From NCBI GenBank assembly GCA_902806575.1, contig CADCXD010000002.1:558001-622000 (forward strand): a stretch of 64,000 nt of DNA, read 5' to 3'. The position numbers and the translations under genes were made by a program. Below, in pieces: positions 45,847 through 58,145 of the stretch. The stretch comes from Jackrogersella multiformis. Taxonomy: Eukaryota; Ascomycota; Sordariomycetes; Xylariales; Hypoxylaceae. Position 1 is the first letter of the stretch; each line of letters opens with the position of its first letter. The notes under the pieces were generated by a model. The model was not told where the DNA came from and made no database searches. It was given only the letters and a program-made list of their open reading frames with translations.

Positions 45847-48063
45847 ATGCGACCTTTCCCCGGCGACGATGCTTTCGGGCGTCATCAGCGTTCCGCCGAC
45901 CACGATTCCGCTCACTTCATGACTTCTGCCTCCAGCAGCCAGATGTCGTTCTTCCTCGCCGACGAATCATCCATCGATTCATACCTCGAACAGTCCAACC
46001 CGCACAGTCGATTCCTCGATGTGCGAAAAGCCGCCGCTTCTGTTGTCGTCCCACCTCCCCGCAAGGATGACAAAGACCACGAATCTTCAAGGCACACCCC
46101 GGTACGCTCAGATCGAGATTATGCTTCCGTATACTCCCCGATGTCGAGAGATTCTACATTTACGCAGAGTCCGGCCTCGATGAGATCCCGTAATCATTCA
46201 TCGCCTTCGCGGCCCATCACCCCCATCATGCTAGGTACATCATACACGGGATCCGTGCTCAGCAGTCCATCTTCAAGGAGGAACTCCTTAACTGGATCGC
46301 TGTCGGAACACGCCATTAGTTTCGATGATGATGTATTCGAGCATGGACCTTCGAGCATGCTGGATAGCGGTAGTGCTCCACAGTTGGTAATGCCCAGTAT
46401 CAAGATGCCAAGTCGGCGCCCCTTCACCGAGACGGGCAAGAGTCTGGGGCGACTGAAGGTCTTATTTGCTGGTGATTCCGGTAGGGTGCCCCATAACCCC
46501 ATTTCGTCGCTCTGACTAATGGACTTTGCCTTAGGTGTCGGTAAGACCTCTATGGTCAAAGCAATCGTTCAAATATGCGAGCATATTGTTCATGTTGATC
46601 CTATTCCGTCCCAGACAGAGCCAAATATACATAAAAGCCAAATTGCTTTGCCTAGAAGGGCCTCGAACCCAACACCCGGTATATCGGAGATATATGCTAG
46701 TACTAAGCCCTATCCGGAGTGGTGGTCTATGCTTGATGAGCCTCATGTCTCCCAAAGGCGGAAGAGCCTAGGCGACAGCGTTCTCGAGCGTAATGTATGC
46801 TTCGTAGATACACCTGGTTATGGCGATGGTTCATCGGTGAGTCTGACTAGGTTCGTCTGGCGATTGAGCGAGAGAAACTGACTTCTTTCAGGCTATGGAG
46901 ACCATTATTCCCTGTGTCGAATATGTCGAATCTCACCTGAACAAGATATCCTCAGATTCTATGAGCGATTCGGATATGTTAAATATGCTTGGAGGTGGCG
47001 GAGGCTCTCAAGTCGACGTCGTCTTTTATCTCATATCCCAAAGTAAGCCAGCCCCTGATATGAAGAGATATTGATGCTAACCTTCTATAAAGAGTTGAGA
47101 CCAGTCGACTTAGAATATATTCGCCGATTGACACCCCTAACGAATGTCATCCCCATACTAACTCGAGCCGATTCGATCTCGCTAGGTCAGCTCGTAGCAT
47201 GTAAAGAGCAAGTTGCCGGCCAACTTCGAGAGGCAGGCCTCAAGGTGTTTAGCTTCGCGCCAACAGGTAGCCAGGAATCTACGGCATTGTTGCCAAGTGT
47301 TCCTTATGCTGTGTCCAGTGCTACTGGGTCAGACGACGATATAATGGATGCGAGCCTTCTTATGAGTCCGGACTATGTCCAACCCCTAATGACATCGGAA
47401 CTGCGATATCTTGTGGATAACGTATTCAGCCCGAATGGAGTATCTTGGCTACGGCATGCCGCAGCGAAGAAGTATCTCGAGTGGAAGAATACCACTCCAT
47501 CACGACCGCGCCATTTGTATAGGCCAATGACTCCCCCTGGCCCAGCAAGGCCATCTGCTCTAGCACTACAGCCAGAAAATCGGGCAAGGGAGTGTTCAAC
47601 CTTAGCACTAACTCGCCTTAATGACCAACATCGGGATCGTGAACCGCCGCAGCTTCATGTGGTAGATTGGGCTACTGATCTCCAGCGTAGTATAGCAAGT
47701 GAGCGGGTTCGGTATGAATCACTTGCCCGTGGAGAGCGTGCGGTATGGCTTACAGAGAGGCTGAATGAATGTGTGCAAAATGGCACGCTTGTAGCCCTAA
47801 ACAAGGTTAAGGGTAAGAGCTCGACAGAGACAGCGAAGGTTCCTAGGCGTAGGCTTTCGAGGAAGACGACACAGCATCAAGATCCATTAGGATTGCTTCA
47901 GGTCACAGCCGACTTGAAAGCGAAGGGATGGGTTGCCCTAGAAGTTATGGGCAGTCTCGGGGTCATGGGCGGGCTGGCATTCTGGTTATCGAGGCAGCAT
48001 TGGCATATGGAACCTGTTCAACTTGCAGATGAGTGGGCGAGGCATTGGAGGATGGATATTTGA
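45847..48063 (+). CDS. Septin-like GTPase with C-terminal hydrophobic segment
   Basis: Four exons (45847-46480, 46535-46836, 46892-47042, 47093-48063) give 685 aa in frame. The first 200 residues are Ser/Pro-rich and disordered. A septin-type G domain follows: LKVLFAGDSGVGKTS (P-loop 209-217), FVDTPGYGDGSS (G3, about 301-312), SQVDVVFYLIS, LRPVDLEYIRRL and LTRADS in place of the usual AKAD (G4). Canonical fungal septins are about 350-550 aa and end in a coiled coil. Here the C-terminus instead has a Gly-rich hydrophobic stretch (WVALEVMGSLGVMGGLAFWL, about 649-668), which could be a membrane anchor. It is therefore not one of the core septins. It is a divergent relative seen in filamentous ascomycetes, with role unknown. 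The P-loop and G3 residues are intact, so nucleotide binding is likely. Confidence 0.82.
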
Positions 48064-49103
48064 GATACAGGATATATTATACCATAATTGTATGAAACGA
48101 TCGAGTATAGTAGCTCTACTCAAAAGTTCAAGATAGGACAGGCCTTACCAAATACACCCAGCTTCAATTCTGTCTTGGTTTTCTTATACTACCTACCTAG
48201 GTAGGTAGGTGGGTAGGTAGAGAGTGATGAAAGGCATATGATATGCAAAGCTGGTGTGTCTAAGAGCGGCGGCGGTTGCAATTTGTCGGTAGATAATTTT
48301 ATTTCAAAGAATAAAAATTTTTACTTTGAAAAACAAAATCGAAAGGCCTGATTCTGCATATTCTCCTAATACTGGACCCAGAATAGGTGCCTACACCTAG
48401 GTAGGTGTTGGTACAGTTGTGCTAAAAATACCGATGTACCTGAGTACCTAGGTACCTATTTTAGGTATGTATTTGAAGGATTTTGTTGGTGTGCGGTCCC
48501 ACTGTCGACTTCGTAGGTACCAAGGTACTGGTAGAGGTACCTTAGGTACCTACCTAGGTAGGTAGTACAGGTTCCCCAGTGCTCATCTTAGCGCGCACGC
48601 TACTATGGTATCGATACCTCTACACTAGTGTAGGTTAGGTGACTTCCATACACTAGCTGACTACACTAGACTACCTGATTACCCGATTTCCCTCTCCAAT
48701 TTCTTGTCATCATCGAAACAAACATCGATTCTCATCACCTGTATCATCGTCTCTACCGCCCGCGTCCCTTTCCTTTTCATTCGTGACACACTTCATATGT
48801 TTTGAATCTAGGCGTCCTGTGGCGTTTGCCTAGGCATTTATAATTGACGATCCATCGAACACTCCGACGGACGCAACTGACGATACCCATGGCAGCGTCA
48901 TTAGATCGTTTGAAGTCATAAATCGATGCCGCATACTAGGGACACCATCAACTTCCAACCCTTTCGCCACTATACTCTGCTATTTCGCAGAACTATTATA
49001 CCTTCTTTTTAATTTTTAGACCACTACAGATAATACATTCGACGTGTAGTCATTAGCATCCATCATTTAATTCAGATATTCCATCCTATTCGACCTACGC
49101 GTC
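48064..49103. other. Intergenic, PAP1 promoter region
   Basis: No gene is seen. Motif copies are frequent at 48190-48220 and throughout 48395-48570. Confidence 0.6.
48190..48570. repeat. TACCTAGGTA-type palindromes
   Basis: ACTACCTACCTAGGTAGGTA at 48189-48208, ACCTAGGTAGGT at 48397-48408, GTACCTAGGTACC at 48445-48458 and CTTAGGTACCTACCTAGGTA at 48541-48560. Confidence 0.75.
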
Positions 49104-51357
49104 ATGGAGACCTCGGAACATGTCTGGGGCATTACTCCCCCGATTTCAGCTCAACTTCCAACCGCAGCCGAGACACACTCCACGCATCTCCTTTTAGAGG
49201 AGTTGAGACGACAGAATACCTTCGAATCTGCAACCGAGACCAAGAAGAGGTTAGTTGGGAACAGGACAATGATGTAAACTGCTGGTTAATTCTTACTGAC
49301 AACTTCTTGCGCCAGAGAGAGGGTTCTGGCCGATATTCAACGTATGGCTGACGAGTTTGTGCGACGAGTGGCAAAGGAGAAGGAACCGCAAAATGAGGTT
49401 CTCATCCGAGATGCACGCGGAGAAGTCTTCACGTACGGAAGCTATTGTTTAGGTGTCTATGGTCCTGGCTCCGATATCGATACCCTTGTCACGGCTCCTC
49501 GTTACGTTACGCGCGATGACTATTTCCAATACTTCCCTTCGTTACTGCAAGAGATGGCACCCAAAGGCGCAGTGACTGATCTGACTGCCGTCGAGGATGC
49601 CTTTGTACCCATTATCAAGTTCGAATACTGGGGAATCAGCATTGATTTGATCTTCTCGAGGATTGCCACGTTAAAGCAATTCCCACCCCACGGTCAGCTT
49701 AACCTGACTAACAACGAATATCTGCGCGGCTTGGATGATCGCGAGCTTCGTTCTCTAAACGGAACGAGGGTTACAAAGGAGATTCTTAACCTGGTTCCAG
49801 AGCCGAGCACCTTTCGTCTTGCCCTTCGAGCTATTAAGCTGTGGGCTCAGCGTAGGGCCATATACGCCAACATTATCGGCTTCCCGGGTGGTGTGGTATG
49901 GGCCATGATGGTAGCGCGAGTCTGCCAACTGTATCCGAAAGCTGCCAGCGCTACTATCGTTGCCAAGTTCTTCCAGATCATGAAAGCATGGCAGTGGCCT
50001 CAGCCTGTCCAATTGAAGAAAATCGAAGACGGTCCGCTTAATGTTCGTGTCTGGAACCCGAAGGTCAGAGCTCTCCTCCTTTGCAAAATATCGCAAATTT
50101 CCAACTTCCATTGGCTAACTGCCTACAGGTTTACAAGAGCGACAGCTACCATCTAATGCCCGTTATTACGCCAGCTTATCCACAGATGTGTGCTACCTTC
50201 AATATCACCCATTCTACTATGGCCATCATACAGCGTGAGCTAGAACGCGGATTTGATCTCACTAACAAGATAAGAGCCGGGAAGCTTGCATGGAAGGATC
50301 TATTCGTAAAACACACATTCTTCACTACAGATCACAAGTACTACCTAGCCGTTATTGCAACCAGCACCACGAAAGAGGCCCATAAGATATGGTCCGGGTT
50401 CGTGGAATCGAAGGTCCGTGTTCTAGTGGGTGAACTGGATCGAGTCGACTCCGTCGCTATTGCTCGCCCGTTCAACAAAGGGTATGAGAGGACGCACAGA
50501 GTCAAGAATGACCAGGAAACCGAAGAGGTTCAAAATGGAGGCTTGACCTATCGAATCCAGGATGACGATAGTGATGATGATGATGATTCTAAGGTGAAGA
50601 AGGACAATGGCGTCGAAGTCAAAACTGAGGTCAAAATAGAATCGAACCCGGATATCAAGGTAGAGAACGGCGAACCGACGAGCCTCGACATCAAGTCCGA
50701 CCACGACGGTCAGAACGTAAAGATGGAGAATATTCCCGACGCATCTTCCCTCGGAACGAAGATTTATACTACGACACATTACGTAGGCCTTGAGCTTGCT
50801 GAAGGTAAGTCTCCTAACCTACCCAAACTAAACCCTGGCCTCCTTCTCTTCCCCGTTTTGTATGCCCCATAGGCCATTTGAGCCAGCAAACACTTCTTTG
50901 TGATTCCTAACCTAAGCTTGATAACATGCTAGGCGCAAAGTCATTGAACTTATCTTACCAAGTCGACGCGTTCAAGTCCATGTGCGGTCAATGGGAAAAG
51001 TATGAGCCGAGTCTGAACTACCTGAGCGTCCAGCACGTGAAAAAGTAAGTACCCGCGAAGCTCTATGCTACCATAGTTGACTTAGGATTTACAGTACGAA
51101 TCTTCCCAACGATGTTTTCGAGCCGGGCGAAGTCAAGCCAACGCGACCCCTTAAGAGGGCGGCCGCAATGAAGCGCAATGCTTCGTCCGAAGTATGTAGA
51201 ATTAAGTGGTGGATGGCCAATATCACGACTATTGCCAGGATATCCAAGGCAACCTTTCACCTTTTGGGGAGTTTACTAACTGACACTTTAGGGCAACCCT
51301 CCACCGGCGAAGCGACCTCAGCCTACACTGCAAAAATCAGCTGCTGCCGCAGGCTGA
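49104..51357 (+). CDS. PAP1: Poly(A) polymerase
   Basis: Six exons (49104-49249, 49316-50063, 50129-50804, 50933-51044, 51095-51191, 51292-51357) keep phase and give 614 aa. The N-terminus WGITPPISA is typical. The nucleotidyltransferase core is TYGSYCLGVYGPGSDIDTLV with catalytic Asp102 and Asp104; the third Asp is in YWGISIDLIFSR. NGTRVTKEIL and FRLALRAIKLWAQRRAIYAN form the central domain. SYHLMPVITPAYPQMCATFNIT and the RNA-binding C-domain follow. An acidic insert (DDDSDDDDDSKVKK, then Val/Lys/Glu repeats) lies inside the C-domain, before YTTTHYVGLEL. The tail is Lys/Arg-rich (PTRPLKRAAAMKR, PPPAKRPQ), a probable nuclear signal. It adds poly(A) to pre-mRNA within the cleavage and polyadenylation factor. 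Confidence 0.95.
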
Positions 51358-53053
51358 GTATCAGGCGGCATTGCCGCCTTATTCAACAACACTGGATTTC
51401 ATTCCGCCTCCATGGAGGCTGGCTGTTTTTGGATCTGCTTGGATGTCGACTGATCTGCCGCAGTTCACACCACTTTCTATCGATACTAACCCAATAAAGT
51501 CTGGAAGTGACCATTTCACAATTTCGTGAGTACGCTCGACTCCGCGCAATTAGGAGCATTAGTTTTCACGGAACAATAGTTCCATGGCATAGGCATCATA
51601 GCCAAACAGTAGCAAAAGGAGAAGATCCAGATGTCCTCGGAACGCGGATTTGTAGCTACGATTTTGCTTCTCGAGGAAGTCACGATATTTGTTCCTGTCC
51701 TGCCTTCTATTTCCTCTCCCAACGATCGCAAGGTACAGACCTTGTAACTAAATCAACGACGAAGGCTTCTCACGGGGGGTTTCCGAGAAGGGAGGATGTG
51801 ATGACCCTACCTATCTACCCAGATACCCCCTTCTTTCTTATGTCCCTTGACTTTATGCAGTAGAGAGCACCTTTCTTCTCATGACACTGATTCGCATCAC
51901 ACTGATCTGACATAGGGCATCGGGGCATCAGGCCGGGAAAAGGGGCTTGTGGCCCGGGGTGCGTGTATCTAGTAGCTCTCCCAGATAAATAAAACTTGCT
52001 TTAGAGGCACAAGTGCCTCGCAAAAAAACCATCGATACTGGGTGTCCAGGTTTAATGCTGTGATTCTGTGATATGATACTGTATACTACGGATATATATC
52101 TACCTAATCTACCACGAGAAAGCCTTACTAAGTAGATCTTTCTTGATGAAATAAGTACGTGATAGTACCTATCCATCTAGGCTGGTATGAATACGAACTA
52201 GTCTAAGCAGGTAGGGCGTCGTTACACGCTTTGAAGTTTGGAGGTTAGTAGCCAGGCAAGACACCGCCTCAACTAATTCCTCCTAACAACCAGTAGTGGT
52301 AAGAAATACTGTACATATACGCACGAGGTCAACTTATTTTAGGTATGAAGTGCAATTTTTCAAAGACGTTACCGGAGGCATGTAGGACGTATTCTACCAT
52401 GCCTTGACGATATGATACGATATGATTACATCGTCGCGAGGATCGAAAACGGGACGCAAGTATGCCGAGTCGCAACAATCACGCAGCATCACATCATAAA
52501 AACCACCCGTGTGGCGGAAAACATCGCGTTTCTACAATTCTCTTGGATTGCAGACAGTCGAAGTCGAGGTACATACATACAAGTACCAGCTGTGCACTCC
52601 CCCCTTACTTAGCCTGGCCTCGCCTTCCTTGCCCTGCCTATCTCACTCCATCCGCCGTCGTATGTACAGGGTATGCCGCTCCCTCCCCCTCCCCCTCCTG
52701 CCCTCCTCGGCGCAATGCCAATTTGCTTCGTGGGAAAAAAAAAGAATTCAGCCCTCCCTAACCCCTATGGTAAAAAGTCGTATGTCAATTCGTAGCGCAT
52801 CCAAATAAGAAGAATGGAAAGTCACCCGCATAGACGTCTTCGCCGTAGTCCTGAACGCCGTGCAAGCCTCAAGGGTTTTTTCTCTACTCGTAGATGTCCT
52901 CTAAACAGTTATAACAAAAAAAGAAGAAACCGCCTGTTTTGTTCGTAACTCTTTGCCCTTTTGTGTGTCTATGTACTGAGAACTGAACCGATCGCCATCT
53001 TACGCGATCCCGTCATGATAGGTCGTAACATACCGGATGTGTCGAGGGGTAAA
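51358..53053. other. Intergenic between convergent PAP1 and ITC1
   Basis: 1.7 kb with no gene I can support. A T-, then C-rich tract lies at 52680-52700, and poly-A tracts at 52735-52743 and 52916-52925. Frames of 65-118 codons have no family or splice support. Confidence 0.55.
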
Positions 53054-56000
53054 CTAGTTCCGGCCTTTTCGTGCTGCCTTGCGGCCTTTCGTCTTCGGTG
53101 GAGGGGGTGGCTCGCTATGTAGATGTCCAAATTCGTCGATGGCAACATTGTTGGACCAGTTAAGACACCGGAAGCTTGTAGGTTCCGGGCTAGCCTGCAT
53201 CTTCGTACGGGTTGCCATACGTTTGGCTTCCCCTTTCCCGTCGTCCTTCGCTGGGTCCTTGTCATCTTCGTCTGTAGTGCCGAGATACTTCGTTCGGCTC
53301 TCCATATGTGTAACAATCTTGTCCTTGTAGGTTAGGATCTCCTTTCGTAGCTTGGATTCGTTGAAACCTCGAGGGTCGAGCCAATTTAGGAGCGAATCTA
53401 CCTCGCCGGGTTCAGAGTAGTAACCCCATTGGCAAGCGTTGAACACGCTGGTGCGACCCTCTTCCATCTTCTTTCTTTGAGGTACCGTCATCTTGAATTT
53501 GGCCTTGTACTCCTCTTGAAACTCCGCCGGCATGTCTATATATCCTTCTCGTTCCATGTCAACGGGCCCTTGTACCCATATGCAACCGTTCGCGTAGCCC
53601 GCGTCGGCCGTCGAGCTAGTAGGTAGACCAGCATATGGCATGCCGTTGCGCTCGAACCAGTAATACCGATTCCAGAATCGGTCCTTGCCGAGAATTCGAG
53701 TCCGGGCACAATCCGCCTCTCGGAGGTCATTGTCAATAGTTGCTATCTCCTCCTCACACTTCTTGACAATGTCTCGCTTCTTCTGGATATCCTTAAGTAG
53801 CCTCACGAATTGCTTGGATTGCTTAGGCATCTTGGCAGCCAGCTCCGCTTCCTTTTTTCGCTCTTGTTCCTCGCGCTTTCGCTGACGCTCTGCAGCGCGA
53901 TTACCACCCCGTCGGGTGTTTCGGCGGGCACTGGCGTCTACATCACTGTCCCCGGCCTCCTCACTCGGCTCTTCAGGCGACTCGTCGGCATCAGCCATCT
54001 TCACATCGCCATTGGCTTTTGCGACCTCGACTTCCTCGGCTGGTGGCGAGGGTGGCATGTTCTCCGGGAGGAGAATCTTGCGCTGATCGTTGAGGCCCTT
54101 TAGATCCTCGATGCTACGAAACGGGTTAGTATATAAATCAAACCTAGGTAATATTCAACAAGTCTCGACGTACGCTTGTTTTCGTTGTCTCTGCCATTCG
54201 ATCTTCTCCTTCCTGTAGCCCGTCATAGTGTCCGAACACTCGTCCATATATCCGCGGAAAGCTTTCGTGTCGACTGTTAACAGGCATATTATCTGCAGAG
54301 CGGAGACGCGGAGATTAAGATCGAGCATGCTGTAGTGTTGGCGAACCGTGTCCTGGTTCGGCTCGACGTCCGGGGGCACAAGATGTGCTAGCAACTCCTC
54401 ACAGGCCTCCGTTTGTTTCGGGTTCTTAGATAGTTGGTGTAGAAGCCCGACCATGATTAATTCCCAACCGCCATCCTGGAAATTACGATTCTTTAGTTGA
54501 TCAATCCAGTCAAAGTTGGCTAAGACATCCGGAGCACGGTGTTTAGCCTTCGGCTCTGGCGTCTTCTCAGCAGCCTCAGCCTCAGCCCTCATTCTCTCTG
54601 CCTCGAGTTTCGCGAGGCTACTTCTAGTAGCACGTCCCGTCGGTTTCGGTTCAGGCTCTGGTTCGGGGGTCGCAGCTGTACTCTCATCTTCGTCTTCCTC
54701 GTCGTCTTCATCTTCGTCGAGATCCGGCAGATCCACTAGAAGTTTACCGCCGTCCTCTTCAGAGCTCACTATTTGTTTGAGGAGCGCACAGTGTATCTCG
54801 GTAAATAATTGGCAGGGGATATCCTCCTTGGATATCTCCATTGCCTCGATAAAGTCATCAAAGGTAAATGAGTCGAGCTTATAGACCTCGCAGAAGATGT
54901 TCAGTGTATCCCACGTCTCTAACAGCGGCCCAATAGATTTCATGAGGATCTTGTCGTTCCGAGCACCGCTGTCAACAACGCCCTCGGGTGGGTCACTACA
55001 CATGAATTTTAGTGCCGGGCGAACATAATCGTCGCGTGGTTCGAGCTGCAAATCCTCAATGGGATACTTTATAGGAGGGGGCGGTGGCGGCGCTTCCGGC
55101 TGTGGCTGGGCAATAAGCGGTGGGGGCATGTTGTTTCTAAACGGCACAGGGAAATGGAAAGGATTGTTCCCTGGTACCGACGGAAGCGGCCCGTGGTTCT
55201 GTGCGAGGAACATCGAGGAACCATTATGGGCGTCAGAGTCTTGATGATGCGATAACTGATTGTGGTGACCCTTCACTGCCTTGTGGCTCTTCGGCGCAGG
55301 CTTCAGCTCTGGTAATCGAGCTGGGCCGAAGTTTTGTAAATTGGCACCAATGCCGTTCAACTCTTGCAATCCGTTAGCCGGGTGCGATGCTCTCTTCTGT
55401 GCTTGGTGCTGCTTTCGCTCGAGCAGTTTGCTGTCGTATCGGAGGTGAGGCGGCACTCGTATATCGATATGGTATTGCGCCGCGACATTATGCTTAACTA
55501 ACCAGGGCGCGCCAGTCCAGGCCTCTCGAGTAACCGTCTTCTTGATAAAAGATCGCAGCACCGACTTGGTGAATATCTTCCTGTCCCTGTAGATCTGGCC
55601 ACCGTCTACCAAAACTTCCTGATCAGGTCGACCGTCAATGCTGATCATATAACGCGAGAAGGGTTGTGTGAGTGTTCCATCGGGAAGTACTTTGCTCCCC
55701 AGACGGGACTTGTCTCTCACCGTTCCCGCTGAGCGTTCTCCCGTCGCTGATTGTATCATCACTATTTCGCCCGGGTAGTAATCCGCCTTGAACTCATCGT
55801 AGACCATATCAACTAAAGTATCGATACGCGAAATCGTTTGAAATTGGACGCGACGGAGAACTGGAGCTTTGAGTGCTTCGGGGAAGGCCTGTTCGACCTC
55901 TTGAGCACCATTGTGCTAGATTACTAGTTAGAACGGAGATGCAACGTCAACATAGATATAGACAATAATAAAATCTTTAAAGCACCTACCTCACTCTTTA

Positions 56001-56466
56001 AAGCCTCGAAGAAGGTTAGACCTGAGTGGCCAGTAATCTGGCAAATAAACCGGGGCTACATGAGTCAGCTAATAATCATGGAACGTAAGAGTAATCCAGT
56101 CATAGCACTGACCTGGTTATAGAAGTCCATTCTACTTGAGACTTAGTATAATACTAGAGCGGTTCATAGTTTTGGGATAAGTGCTTACCGGTTCAAATAC
56201 TCCTCGTAGGTCACAAATACCTCCCCGGTCTGGGGGATATACCAGACCTGTGAAGAGTCGTCATGTTAGTACCTAGGTAGGTATGGATGTGCAAGAATTG
56301 TGTTATGTTATGTAACATTGTGGCATATATGTTACCTACCTCTACGGATTCATCGTCAACCGGTGGGGTCTGCAGGAACTGCACCGGCTTGCGTTTAAAT
56401 AGGACCTATAAAGATCAGCTGCTGTTTCCCTACTACCACAACAATCGTCTAGTTACAACTTACCAT
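53054..56466 (-). CDS. ITC1: ISWI-complex subunit Itc1 (WAC/DDT/WHIM protein)
   Basis: Seven exons on the minus strand (56466-56464, 56405-56340, 56247-56189, 56131-56113, 56037-55990, 55915-54174, 54113-53054) sum to 998 aa. The first coding exon is just the ATG, followed by GTAAGT. The N-terminus VLFKRKPVQFLQTPP and VWYIPQTGEVFVTYEEYLNR are the WAC domain, which binds nucleosomal DNA at the entry site. A DDT-type helical domain (WDTLNIFCEVYKLDSFTFDDF, about 415-440) follows, then WHIM-type helices (LNLRVSALQIICLLTV; DRFWNRYYWFERNGMPY) and a basic C-terminus. Itc1 is the large partner of the ISW2/ISWI ATPase, which slides nucleosomes to repress genes. Two charged coiled-coil stretches separate the domains. 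Assignment is very sure; the tiny exons are chosen by phase. Confidence 0.9.
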
Positions 56467-58145
56467 TGTGCCTACCGGCCTTGGAAGGAAGGAAAGAAAA
56501 AGTTAAAGGTTGTCACAGCAGGTAGCCGCACAATGAACCCTGCAAGGCTGAAAGTCAGCCTTCCGTCTGGTAAGTGCACGTGTAAGTGAATTTCGAAGAC
56601 GAAGATATGAATAAGGTAGTAAATATTGGAGTGGTGGAAGTTTGTTGACTGATATGTTGTATGTTGTTGTGAAATTGGTGGAGCGTGAAAAGGTTATGGC
56701 GCGGGAAGCGCATGGTTGAGATGATGGGTAGGGGTAGGGTAAGGTGATGGGGGGGCAGGCGACTTACATGTGAAGTTGTCAAATCTTTGATAGTGAGGAA
56801 CGCGGTTAGAATTGTATAAGACGCGTCTAGACTGTCATGCATACTCAAGTTCGTTGAACTTGGTGGTTGTTGCTGCTCGAAAAAAGGGACAGATTGGCGG
56901 ACGCGACACGATTAGTTGTTGTTGTAGTAGTGAAAGTTTTGAAGACGGGGACGGGGGGGAGGAGAAGAAGAAGGTCGACTAAAAAAATAATAAGGCGGAA
57001 AGGCAAGGAGGGAGGAAGGGGAGCTGCTACCTCAGGTACCTTTTATGTATGGCGGGCGGGATGTAGAGCCAGACCCCGGGATGACGGGGGTTAAGCCACT
57101 CAACTCTGTTTTTGACTGGCTCAAACCATCTCCGCAGGTGGGTCCCACTCGCTTATTTGGGATGGGCCTCAAAGTCGTGTCCACCTGGGATAACCACTCC
57201 TACCTACCCCATCGTCACTCTCTACTCACTACTATATCACAACGCAAACTTTCAACAACATTCTTATACTCATTCGGATCGCCAATTCCAGACGAATCGA
57301 ACAAGTACTCAATTACTCTATTTAACGCCGATTCTCGTATTCCACATACCATATATAAGCACCTATGAATCCTGGGTCCCATGTAGGCTAGTTTATGTCG
57401 AATTCCCTCGATCTCAACAATGGAGTAGCAAGGCCACTTTCAGGTCAACCACGTGTCGGAACAAAACTCGGAATAGCTTAAATTGAAGCCCGCCTTTTGA
57501 TTTAGCTAATTGATGAACTGCGTGTCTTTGTGACAAATATCAACCAGAGTGCAGCCGTATATCAACACCGTACCGCCACGACAACCTGCTTGTATAATAA
57601 GTCGCGTAGAGACATCGATGCAGCTGATGTGGAAATTCTTCAAAAAGATGTCTCTGCACTTCCTTATTTAATATTTTCTGGTCTTGGCTGCCTTGAGAAT
57701 TGCATGTTGATTAAGATGTCTCTGTTTGGGTACCTACCTAGGTAGGTGTCCAGATAGTTTGTTAAGGGCGGTAGACCGTTGGTGAGACTGGGCCTTAGCA
57801 GAAGCCTGGCAGGGAATTTTAGTCCCTCCTGCTAGTTACTAGGTAGCTACCTTGTGTATGGTAAGGTTGCCACCAAGGCAGCCCACACCCCATTAGGTAC
57901 CTATCGGTAGATACCTAGGTACGGTGGAAAACCTAGTCACCTACATACCTAGGTACATACCTACCTGCCTTGCATAAAAGCATTCCGAGAATTCCGACCA
58001 ACATATATTATCTATTATATATTATCGAAAACACTACTCTTTATTGTATCATCAGAATCAAGCTACAAATAAGATATTTCATTGAACTACCTCGGCACGC
58101 AATTGCTCTATACAGGTAGGCATTAACACCTCGAGAAGTTCTTGT
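56467..58145. other. Intergenic, upstream of ITC1 and 3' of ALG8
   Basis: The ITC1 leader and promoter, then AT-rich DNA. Motif block at 57731-57748 and 57893-57968. Two frames of 100-124 codons (57045-57486) overlap in different phases and have no family support. Confidence 0.55.
57728..57968. repeat. TACCTAGGTA-type palindrome cluster
   Basis: TACCTACCTAGGTAGGT at 57731-57747, ATTAGGTACCTAT at 57892-57904, ATACCTAGGTAC at 57911-57922 and CATACCTAGGTACATACCTA at 57944-57963. Confidence 0.75.

Noticed and set aside
51507..51863. 118-codon frame 3' of PAP1
   Set aside because: Lies in the 3' flank with no recognisable motif. The PAP1 end at 51357 is well supported by its Lys/Pro-rich tail.
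54516..54884. Ser-rich frame antisense to ITC1
   Set aside because: The Ser run is the complement of an acidic Glu/Asp stretch in ITC1.
57045..57486. Two frames of 107 and 124 codons upstream of ITC1
   Set aside because: They overlap out of phase, are rich in Ser/Thr/Tyr without domain text, and are AT-shifted like spacer DNA.
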